Assembly (NCBI RefSeq): GCF_008973465.1
Contig: NZ_WBXN01000004.1
Span: forward strand, 3,760,501 to 3,824,500
Source: Streptomyces sp. SS1-1
GTDB taxonomy: Bacteria; Actinomycetota; Actinomycetes; Streptomycetales; Streptomycetaceae
Reading direction: 5' to 3'
DNA: 64,000 bases
Under the pieces are notes generated by a model. It was given only the letters and a program-made list of their open reading frames with translations. It did not search any database and was not told the origin of the DNA. Positions 52,428 to 59,309 of this stretch are shown piece after piece (position 1 is the stretch's first letter; the number at the start of each line of letters is the position of its first letter). Position numbers and translations under genes: made by a program.

Positions 52428-53057
52428 TCACGGGCGGTGGCGTGCGGCCTTCTCTGCCCCGGCCGCCGCTCGCGTCCCCGTCTCCGCCGCTCCCGTCCCC
52501 GCCGTCCGGGCGGTCGACGAGAGGCGGATCAGCCGGGACTCGCAGTGGTCGAGCCAGCGCGCCTCGGCCTCGGTCTGGAAGATCAGCTGCTCCAGGACGA
52601 GGAGCCAGGCGATGTCGTCCCGCTCCCGGTCGCCGTTCTTCTCCACGGCGGTGAGGGCCTGCGCCTTCAGCCGGGTGTAGTCCTGCATGGCCTTCACGGT
52701 GTGCCGGCGCTGGGACTGGATGACGTCACGGATGTCGACCCCTGGCGCCCCGACGGCCATGGCGAGCTTGATGGCCAGCTCGTCACGGGCCGGGCTGGTG
52801 CGGTCGACGGGGTGCGCGAACCAGTCGCGGAGTTCGGCGCGACCGCTGTCGGTGATCGCGTACAGCGGGTGGCCGGCCTCGTCCTCACCGTCCTGCACGA
52901 CCATGCCGTCGCGTTCGAGCCGGCTGAGCGTCGTGTAGACCTGGCCCACGTTGAGCGGCCAGGTGGAGCCGGTGCGGAACTCGAACTCCGTCCGGAGCTG
53001 TGAGCCGTAGCGCGGGCCGTGTTCGAGGAGGGCGAGAAGCCCGTGACGGATGGACAT
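52428..53057 (-). CDS. PadR-family transcriptional regulator
   Basis: The 209-residue protein begins MSIRHGLLALLEHGPRYGSQ and continues LNVGQVYTTLSRLERDGMVV, the PadR winged helix. Its long C-terminal helix region (AIKLAMAVGAPGVDIRDVIQ) dimerises. It lies upstream of the ABC transporter on the same strand and its own start is inside a double palindrome. PadR proteins of this class usually respond to a drug or phenolic ligand and repress the adjacent exporter. Confidence 0.9.
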   Translation of the reverse strand: MSIRHGLLALLEHGPRYGSQLRTEFEFRTGSTWPLNVGQVYTTLSRLERDGMVVQDGEDEAGHPLYAITDSGRAELRDWFAHPVDRTSPARDELAIKLAMAVGAPGVDIRDVIQSQRRHTVKAMQDYTRLKAQALTAVEKNGDRERDDIAWLLVLEQLIFQTEAEARWLDHCESRLIRLSSTARTAGTGAAETGTRAAAGAEKAARHRP

Positions 53058-53080
53058 ACCGAGTATGTATACCGAGTATG
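53055..53080. promoter_or_regulatory. PadR operator: doubled ATACCGAGTAT box at the padR start
   Basis: ATACCGAGTAT occurs twice in direct tandem, separated by GT, and each half is itself an ATAC/GTAT inverted repeat. The right half of the first box covers the PadR start codon. This is the typical PadR box and implies autoregulation. Confidence 0.75.
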
Positions 53081-53211
53081 TTCGCGGGGGACAAGCGCCC
53101 CGAGGGGGACGCTGGAAGTCCAACTGCGGTCCGACAGAGGGGCGATGGGCCCGTCGCGAGATGCTCGGCGGCGGCGCGTCCGCACCCCGAGGAAGCCGAT
53201 GCCGAGGTCTA

Positions 53212-53413
53212 TCAGAACCGGCCCGCGCCCCGCGTGCACATGGGAATCCGCCGGTCGGAGAGGTCGAAGGGGGCCTCGGTGCTGGTCCCGTGGCCGGCCG
53301 CCGACTGCTCCGCGGGCAAGCTCTCGGCGGCCTGGGCGTCCGTCCGGGGTGACGCGTCGGCCCTCTCCTCCCACTCCTCGGCGGGCTCCTCCCCTGTTGC
53401 CGTTCTGGTACGA
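53212..53413 (-). pseudogene. Orphan coding fragment downstream of the TerD gene
   Basis: In one minus-strand frame, distinct from both TerD and PadR, the DNA reads TATGEEPAEEWEERADASP, then AQAAESLPAEQSAAGHGTST and DLSDRRIPMCTRGAGRF before a TGA at 53212. The codons are almost all G/C-ended with many GAG/GCC, unlike random GC-rich DNA. No start is in frame. It is probably the broken tail of a lost gene, or a frameshifted extension of TerD. The rest of 53081-53473 holds nothing I can support. Confidence 0.4.
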
Positions 53414-53473
53414 ACGGGCGGGGCCGGCGGGTCCGTGGGAAGGCGGCGCCGACGGGGCGGAGGCGGGACTGTC

Positions 53474-54058
53474 CTACTTGCTGACGGCGAAGCGCATCAG
53501 GGCGTGCTCGTCGCCCTGCTTGATCTTGCCGGTCGTGTTGATCACCTCGAGCTTCCAACTCCCGCCGACGCGCATCGCCTTGGCCACGGCGCAGCCGTTG
53601 TCCTGGGAGAGCAGGCTCGGCCAGATGTCGGCCACCTGCTCGGAGCTGCCGCCGGTCGCGTCGTAGACCTTGAAGCTGATGTTGCGCGCCTTCTGGAAGG
53701 AGCTGCCCTTCTTGTACGCGGCGGCGATGAACACGATCGACGTGATGTGGGGCGGGATCCTGGCGAATTCGACGGTCACCGTCTCGTCGTCGCCGTCTCC
53801 GTGCCCGGTCTGGTTGTCGCCGCTGTGGACCAGCGAGCCGTTGCCCATCGGGTCGAGCGAGTCGAGTCCGGCCAGGCGCACCGGGTCGCCGCCCTGCATC
53901 GCGACGGCGATCAGGTCGAGGTCGGTGCCGCTCTTGCGGCGCAGCTTGCCCAGCACTCCGCCGCTGCTGCCGGCGGTGGGGTCCCAGGAGACACCGATGG
54001 ACAGGTGCGTCACTCCGTCCAGGTCTGCCGGACCGCTTTCCTTCGTGAGCGTGATCAT
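53474..54058 (-). CDS. TerD-family tellurium/stress protein
   Basis: The 194-residue protein has the TerD fold: LSIGVSWDPTAGSSGGVLG, then DLDLIAVAMQGGDPVRLAGL, DSLDPMGNGSLVHSGDNQTG and HGDGDDETVTVEFARIPPHI, with DNQTGxGxGDDE forming the calcium-binding region. The last part is KQGDEHALMRFAVSK. TerD proteins bind Ca2+ and act in stress or tellurite responses. The start at 54058 follows AGAGGA. It is divergent from the GntR gene. Confidence 0.92.
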   Translation of the reverse strand: MITLTKESGPADLDGVTHLSIGVSWDPTAGSSGGVLGKLRRKSGTDLDLIAVAMQGGDPVRLAGLDSLDPMGNGSLVHSGDNQTGHGDGDDETVTVEFARIPPHITSIVFIAAAYKKGSSFQKARNISFKVYDATGGSSEQVADIWPSLLSQDNGCAVAKAMRVGGSWKLEVINTTGKIKQGDEHALMRFAVSK

Positions 54059-54167
54059 GTGTGGCGCGTCCTCTTGTCGTAGGGCCTTGAACAGAAGAGT
54101 CTGCCCCGCGCCTTCCCGGTTCCGGGTGACGGGTCCCCCCGGCCGCCCATGCACCCCGCTTGGAGTG

Positions 54168-54194
54168 GATGGTGCTAGCATCAGTAGCATCATG
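54168..54194. promoter_or_regulatory. Inverted repeat over the GntR start
   Basis: GATGGTGCTA and TAGCATCATG form inverted arms (8 of 10 complementary) around GCATCAG; the right arm includes the GntR start codon. It is a typical autoregulatory GntR site and would control the downstream gene too. Confidence 0.55.
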
Positions 54195-54539
54195 CTGCTG
54201 AGACTGGACGTCGCGGACCATCGCCCCCTGTATGAGCAGGTGGCCGGCGCGATCCGGCGCGCCATCGCCGAGGGGGAGTGCGGTCCGGGGGACCGGCTGC
54301 CTCCCGCGCGTGACCTTTCACAAGCACTCGGCGTCAACGCCAACACCGTGCTGCGCGGCCTCCGGGCACTGCGTGACGAGGGCGTTCTCGAGTTCCGGCG
54401 CGGTCGCGGGGTGACGGTGGCCGACGGGGCCGACCGGCGCTCCGTACTGCTGGACCGCGTGGGCGACCTGGTGGCCGAAGCGGCACGTCTCGGGTACAGC
54501 AGGACCGATCTCATCGAGATGATCAGGGGGATTCCGTGA
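54192..54539 (+). CDS. GntR (YtrA-type) transcriptional regulator
   Basis: The 115-residue protein has the short YtrA-type GntR plan: HRPLYEQVAGAIRRAIAEGE, then LPPARDLSQALGVNANTVLR and DEGVLEFRRGRGVTVADGAD, with a brief C-terminal helix pair (LLDRVGDLVAEAARLGYSRT). The likely start is within an inverted repeat and lacks a ribosome binding site. The stop TGA overlaps a GTG of the next frame, a coupling signal. YtrA-type regulators usually control membrane proteins next to them. Confidence 0.9.
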   Translation: MLLRLDVADHRPLYEQVAGAIRRAIAEGECGPGDRLPPARDLSQALGVNANTVLRGLRALRDEGVLEFRRGRGVTVADGADRRSVLLDRVGDLVAEAARLGYSRTDLIEMIRGIP

Positions 54540-54567
54540 AGCACTCGGGCCGCGGCCGTGGGACCAC

Positions 54568-55518
54568 ATGGGGCTTGTCGGGTGGTGCGGCGGGATCCTG
54601 CTCCTGCTGGCGGGGATGCCCCTCGCCGCGCGAGAGCGATTGCCGGAGACGCTGGCGACGCACTGGGGCGGGTCGGGAGAGCCTGACGGTTCGATGCCGT
54701 TGTGGGCGGCCGCGCTCATCCCCGCCCTCATATGGACGGTGCTGGCCACGGGGCTGGCGTTCGCGTCGCGGCGTACGGGGCCGCGGTCCATCGGACCGGT
54801 CCGCGGAGGGACGGCGGTCACGCTCGCGACCGGGGGTGTCCTCCTGGTCGGCGCGCAGGCGTCGATCGTGCGCGCCAACCTGGACCGGTCCGACTGGCGG
54901 GAGGCCGGTTCGGTGACGGGCTGGGTCGTGGCGACGGTCGCCGTGGCGGCCATGGCGGGCACGCTCGCCTGGCTCGCGACCCGGAACGGCCCCGCGGCAC
55001 CGAGCCGGGCGGCGGACGGCCCGAGCATGGACCTCCCCGAAGGCCAGCGGCTGGTGTGGTTCTCCCGCACGTCCAATCCGTGGCTCCACCTGACGTCCGC
55101 CGTCACGGGGCTCGTGGCGCTGGCCGCTGTCGTGGCCGCGGTGGGCGGGCTCGCGGAGCCGCGCCGGGCGCTGTCCTTCATCGTGCCCTTCGTGCTCGCC
55201 TCGGTGCTCGTTCTCGGCTGCGCCTCGGTGCAGGCGCGGGTCGGCGAGGACGGGTTGAGGGTGTCCTTCGGGCCGCTGGGCTGGCCGGCGCGGCGCTGGG
55301 CCGTCCAGGACATCGAGGTGGCCCGCGTCGAGCACCGCACGCCGGCTCAGGTGGGGGGATGGGGCTACCGGCTGAGCCGGCTCGGCACCACCGTCATGCT
55401 GCGCCGCGGTGAATGCCTGGTCATCCGCGCGAAGGGCAAGGACTTCGCCGTGAGCGTGGACGACGCCGAACGGGGCGCCGCGCTGCTGAACTCCCTGAGT
55501 GCCAGGTCCTCGAAGTGA
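54568..55518 (+). CDS. DUF1648-type membrane protein coupled to the GntR gene
   Basis: The 316-residue protein has the DUF1648 motif (LPETLATHWGGSGEPDGSMP) after one helix, then further helices (WAAALIPALIWTVLATGLAF, GWVVATVAVAAMAGTLAWLA, and SFIVPFVLASVLVLGCASVQ) and a soluble PH-like C-terminus. The GTG at 54536 that overlaps the gntR stop reads in another frame (MKHSGRGRGTTW), as homologues begin. The coding frame proper starts only at 54568. I suspect a one-base indel near 54564, or else a new start at 54568. Confidence 0.8.
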   Translation: MGLVGWCGGILLLLAGMPLAARERLPETLATHWGGSGEPDGSMPLWAAALIPALIWTVLATGLAFASRRTGPRSIGPVRGGTAVTLATGGVLLVGAQASIVRANLDRSDWREAGSVTGWVVATVAVAAMAGTLAWLATRNGPAAPSRAADGPSMDLPEGQRLVWFSRTSNPWLHLTSAVTGLVALAAVVAAVGGLAEPRRALSFIVPFVLASVLVLGCASVQARVGEDGLRVSFGPLGWPARRWAVQDIEVARVEHRTPAQVGGWGYRLSRLGTTVMLRRGECLVIRAKGKDFAVSVDDAERGAALLNSLSARSSK

Positions 55519-55705
55519 GGACCTGACCCCGCCCAGCGCTGGGCACGATCCCGCTGGGCACGCTCCCACACATCTCCTTCATCATGTCCGCAGTCTGTGA
55601 CAACGGTGTCCTGGAACGACCGCGAGCGGAGCCTTCCGGCTCGTGGGGCCCTCATAGTGATCGAGTGACCACGGAGCCGCCGGGAGCGGCTTCTTCTTGA
55701 ACGAT

Positions 55706-55738
55706 CACTGACGACTGACCACTGACGACTGACCACTG
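55706..55738. repeat. 14-bp tandem repeat upstream of a lipoprotein gene
   Basis: CACTGACGACTGAC occurs twice head to tail (55706 and 55720) and is followed by a third partial copy (CACTG). It ends about 18 bp before the lipoprotein start, where it could modulate the promoter or leader. Just upstream, GCCGC-CGGGA-GCGGC followed by TTCTTCTT at about 55677-55699 resembles a terminator. Confidence 0.75.
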
Positions 55739-55756
55739 TTCTTCCAGGGGGATCCG

Positions 55757-56431
55757 ATGTTCCGCACCCACCACCGCAAGGCCCTTCTCGTCTCCGCCGC
55801 CCTCGTCGGAGGCACCCTGCTGATGACCGCATGCGAGGACGGGGACGCCACCAAGGACACCGGGGCCGCGCAGAGTTCCGCGCCGGCGTCGAGCTCCGCC
55901 GCGTCGGCCACGCCGTCCGGTTCGGCGGGCGCGGGCAGCGGCAAGGGGTCCGGTGCGAAGGGTCAGGGGAGCGACGACTCGGCGGGCGCGGGTTCCGGGG
56001 TGGACGCCGGTGACGGTACGCGGGTGCCGGTCGAGCAGGGGTGCGGTGCCAACGACATCACGTGGAGCACCCGGTCCGAGAGCCAGGCGGGCGGTTACAT
56101 CCTGGTCATGGCCAAGGCCAAGCCGGGGATCACCTGCTACCTGCCCGGCACCCACCCGGTCGTGGCCTTCGGGTCGGACGGCACCGAGGCGGGCCCCGCG
56201 GAGCAGGCCGTCGGTGAGCCGATCAAGCTGTCCGGGGGCACGACCGCGTACGCCGGGGTGAACCCGAAGACCAGCAACACGAACGGCGGCAAGGAGCTGG
56301 ACTCCATCATCGTCGCCGTCGACGACTCGGACGCGAACCCGGTCTCCCTGAAGGTCGGCAGCATCACGGTCGACAAGGCGATCGTCACCAACTGGCACAC
56401 GGCGCCGAAGGACGCGGTTCCCTTCAGCTGA
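55757..56431 (+). CDS. Secreted lipoprotein with DUF4232-like domain
   Basis: The 224-residue protein has a lipobox MTAC at about residues 23-26, then a Ser/Gly/Ala-rich linker (SSAPASSSAASATPSGSAGA) and a beta-sandwich domain (VEQGCGANDITWSTRSESQA, then GYILVMAKAKPGITCYLPGT, with two cysteines). That pattern matches the DUF4232 family of actinobacterial extracellular proteins. GGGG precedes the ATG. Confidence 0.87.
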   Translation: MFRTHHRKALLVSAALVGGTLLMTACEDGDATKDTGAAQSSAPASSSAASATPSGSAGAGSGKGSGAKGQGSDDSAGAGSGVDAGDGTRVPVEQGCGANDITWSTRSESQAGGYILVMAKAKPGITCYLPGTHPVVAFGSDGTEAGPAEQAVGEPIKLSGGTTAYAGVNPKTSNTNGGKELDSIIVAVDDSDANPVSLKVGSITVDKAIVTNWHTAPKDAVPFS

Positions 56432-56445
56432 ACCGAACCCCGGCA

Positions 56446-56486
56446 CGGACGGGGGGCGGGCCGGTCACCGGCCCGCCCCCCGTCCG
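56446..56486. terminator. Bidirectional hairpin between the lipoprotein and DUF4407 genes
   Basis: CGGACGGGGGGCGGGCCGGT is complementary to the bases up to 56486, a nearly loop-less 20-bp stem. It separates the convergent genes. Confidence 0.85.
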
Positions 56487-56489
56487 CGT

Positions 56490-57836
56490 TCACGCGTGCC
56501 GGGCGCGCAGTATGCGCTCCGTCCGGGCGTCCAGTTCCGCGCGTTCCCTGACGGTGCGTTCCGCCTGGGCCGCCCGGTACTGGTGGTCCAGGGTCTGCAT
56601 CCGGTCGCTGGTGTCCAGTTCGACGCGGTGGCGCTGCACGCCGTGTTCCATCCGCGCGCACTCGTGCCGTACCTGCAGCTCGTCGCTGTGCAGCCGGCGG
56701 CTGGCCTCGAAGCGGGCGCCGAGCAGGGTGTCGTACATCGTGCTGCCGCTCATGAACTTGGCGAGGACGGGCAGGGCGTCGAAGCCCAGGAGCAGCAGGT
56801 GCAGGACGACCGTCAGGAAGAGGGCGAAGCCGTCCGCTCCGGCGACCGCCTTCAGGCCGTGGGCCCGGGTGAGGATGCCGTCGGTGTCCAGGTCGGCCGC
56901 GCGTTCCCGGGTCTTGGTGTCGATGGCCCGCTGGAGGAGCGGCTGGTAGGTCTCCGCCGCCCTGTTCTTCTTCTCCGCGAGGGTCTGCCCCTCGGCCCGC
57001 AGCGCGGCGAGCTGCTTCTCGTACGTGTCGATCTTGCTGGTCGTGCGGTACGACGAGGAGTCCTCGCGGGCCCGTTCGCAGGTGATGGTGACGTCCCTGA
57101 CGCCGTTCCGGAAGATCCAGTTGTCCCGGCCGCACAGCCGCTGCTCGGCCGCCATCTTGTCCTTGAGCGTCCGGTTGATGGAGGCGACCTGCGTCTCCAG
57201 CGCCTTCGCGCGGGACGTGTTGCTCGCCGTCTGCTGGGACAGCTCCGCCGGGGACCCGGCGATCTTGAGCTGGTAGCGCCGGCAGTCCGGGCGGTCCGCG
57301 GTGGAGGCGCCGTCGGTCGGGTTGCAGGCGACGAGCATGCCCCGGTAGTCGGCGACCTTCTGGTCGTTGCCGACGGCGATCTCCTGGCGGATCTCCTTGT
57401 CGAAGATCTGGAACAGGATCGGTTCGGCGATGAACAGGCCCAGCAGCACCGACAGCAGCAGCCGCAGACCGAGCGACCACTTCTTGACCGCCGTGCCGTG
57501 GGTGCTGGACACCAGCCAGCTGTCCATCACGAGGACCACCCAGAACCAGACGGCCGCGACCAGGAGCACGGCCGCCAGGGGCAGGTCGGAGCGGAAGCTG
57601 CCGAGCGCCAGGGCCATCGACAGGGAGCCGACCAGGGCGGTGTTGAAGACGATCGCGCCGTACCAGGTGTAGCGGGTGCGTTCCTCCGGCACCCAGGCGA
57701 GGAGTTCCTCGCGGATGCCGATGAGCCGGCGCAGCCGCGCGGCCGGTCCGGTGCCCGGAGGGATCGGGCGGACCGCGCTCCGGTCGTCGTCCATCGGCGC
57801 GCTGTCGTACGGGCGCAGAGGTGTGTCAGTGGCCAA
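56490..57836 (-). CDS. DUF4407 membrane protein, last gene of the cyclase-NTPase operon
   Basis: The 448-residue protein has three N-terminal helices (SLSMALALGSF..., LAAVLLVAAVWFWVVLVMDS and LGLRLLLSVLLGLFIAEPIL), a long cytoplasmic or outside coiled region (about 150-320) with several cysteines, and one later helix (GFALFLTVVLHLLLLGFDAL). This is the DUF4407 plan. I start at TTG 57836, which has GGAGG six bases upstream and overlaps the upstream gene's stop by 11 bases; an ATG at 57794 is an alternative without a ribosome binding site. Confidence 0.87.
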   Translation of the reverse strand: MATDTPLRPYDSAPMDDDRSAVRPIPPGTGPAARLRRLIGIREELLAWVPEERTRYTWYGAIVFNTALVGSLSMALALGSFRSDLPLAAVLLVAAVWFWVVLVMDSWLVSSTHGTAVKKWSLGLRLLLSVLLGLFIAEPILFQIFDKEIRQEIAVGNDQKVADYRGMLVACNPTDGASTADRPDCRRYQLKIAGSPAELSQQTASNTSRAKALETQVASINRTLKDKMAAEQRLCGRDNWIFRNGVRDVTITCERAREDSSSYRTTSKIDTYEKQLAALRAEGQTLAEKKNRAAETYQPLLQRAIDTKTRERAADLDTDGILTRAHGLKAVAGADGFALFLTVVLHLLLLGFDALPVLAKFMSGSTMYDTLLGARFEASRRLHSDELQVRHECARMEHGVQRHRVELDTSDRMQTLDHQYRAAQAERTVRERAELDARTERILRARHA

Positions 57837-59304
57837 GGCTCGCCTCCGAGTCGGTGCCGCCGAGGTCGAGCTCGCCGTCGTCGTCGAGGCCGGTGTCGCG
57901 GCGGGCGCGGGCACCGGCGCCGGAGGTCCGTGCGGCGCCCTCCAGTTCACCCGCCGCGTCCTCCTCCGGCAGCGCCCGCCCGCCGGACTGCGGTTTGACC
58001 GTCACCTCGCCGACCTCGTTGATGAAGTCGCCGGGCCCGCTCGGCACGCCGTCGAACAGGCCGCGGGCGATGGCCTCCTTGCTGAGCGTGGCCTTCACGT
58101 TGAGCACCTCCCTGGCCCATTCGCGTTCGTCGCGCCGGCGCCGTTCCTCGTCGGCGCGTGCCTCCTCGCGGCGCCGCAGCTCGTCCTCGCGGTCGGCCTC
58201 CCAGCGGCGCAGTTCCTCACGGCGCTGCTCCACCGCGTCCTCGCGCCGGTCGGCGCGGGTCAACTCGTGGAGCCGGTCGTCGCGTTCGAGCTTCCAGCGT
58301 TCGTCCTCCCGGTCGACGGAGAGCCGCTGCAGGTCGGCCTCGTGGTCGGTCCGGCGCCTGCTGTCCAGCCGCTGGGCCAGTTCGTCGCTGGTGATGTCGC
58401 CGGAGCGCAGGGCCAGGAAGTCGGCGGCGGTGGGGTCGGCGCCGATCAGGCGGTAGTCCTCCACGAGTTCCGCGCGGGTGGCGCGGTTGCGTTCGGCCTG
58501 CCGCAGCAGGTCGTGCTCCTGCTGGACGGTGTCCTCGTCGCGCTGGTAGCGGTTGCGCAGCCGCTCCTCCTCCTGCCGGTTGCGTTCCTTGCTCACGGCG
58601 GTGATGTTGCGCAGTTCCTCCCGCCGGATCTCCAGCTCGGTCTCCAGCAGGGCCCGGCGCAGGTTCGCCTCCTGCTCGCGTTCCTCCCGTTCCCGGGTCC
58701 ACTCCAGCCTGCGGCGGCCCTCCTCCTCCTTCGCGAGGGCGTCGGCCAGCTCCGCCGGGGTGAGGACCTCGACCGCTCCGTGCCGGGCGCGCAGCCCGGA
58801 CAGCACGGTCGGGCGCATCTCCTGGTACGCCGTGAGCCGGGCGTCGATCCGGTCGCGCACGGCGAGCGAGTCGACGATCGCACGGTCGCTGCCGTCCTCG
58901 ACGAACCCGGGCACCGACCGCAGATGGCTCAGGAGCAGGGCCTCCACGTCGGTGATGCCGTCGCGGACGACCGCGCAGGCGTCGACGACGGTGCAGTAGA
59001 AGGTGGTCCGTACGGTGAACTCGCCGACCTCGCCGGACGGGATGCTGGTCTCGACGACGACGGGCACCTCGACCCGGCGGTCGACGACGGTGACGGAGCT
59101 GGCGTCGACCACCGTGCGGTCGTCGGAGCGCAGCTGTCCGTGGTCCTCGACGTACGCCTCGCCGATCCGGAAGACCCGCACGTGGTGCGGGGCGACCGTG
59201 GGCAGTTCGTCGTCGGTGCGGGAGACGCGCCGGCTCAGGAAGCCCCCGCGTTTTCCGGCGCGTGTGTATTCCCGCTGCTCGACGAGCGGGTATTTCTCGG
59301 CCAT
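57826..59304 (-). CDS. SPFH-like coiled-coil protein of the cyclase-NTPase operon
   Basis: The 492-residue protein has an N-terminal part (about 35-190) with strand patterns of an SPFH/band-7-like domain (VRVFRIGEAYVEDHGQ, then VEVPVVVETSIPSGEVGEFT). A very long Arg/Glu-rich coiled coil follows at about 195-415 (REEREQEANLRRALLETELE and many similar). It ends in an acidic disordered tail. Such proteins form membrane-associated scaffolds. It starts five bp after the NTPase stop and ends overlapping DUF4407. Confidence 0.82.
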   Translation of the reverse strand: MAEKYPLVEQREYTRAGKRGGFLSRRVSRTDDELPTVAPHHVRVFRIGEAYVEDHGQLRSDDRTVVDASSVTVVDRRVEVPVVVETSIPSGEVGEFTVRTTFYCTVVDACAVVRDGITDVEALLLSHLRSVPGFVEDGSDRAIVDSLAVRDRIDARLTAYQEMRPTVLSGLRARHGAVEVLTPAELADALAKEEEGRRRLEWTREREEREQEANLRRALLETELEIRREELRNITAVSKERNRQEEERLRNRYQRDEDTVQQEHDLLRQAERNRATRAELVEDYRLIGADPTAADFLALRSGDITSDELAQRLDSRRRTDHEADLQRLSVDREDERWKLERDDRLHELTRADRREDAVEQRREELRRWEADREDELRRREEARADEERRRRDEREWAREVLNVKATLSKEAIARGLFDGVPSGPGDFINEVGEVTVKPQSGGRALPEEDAAGELEGAARTSGAGARARRDTGLDDDGELDLGGTDSEASLGH

Positions 59305-59309
59305 ACCTG

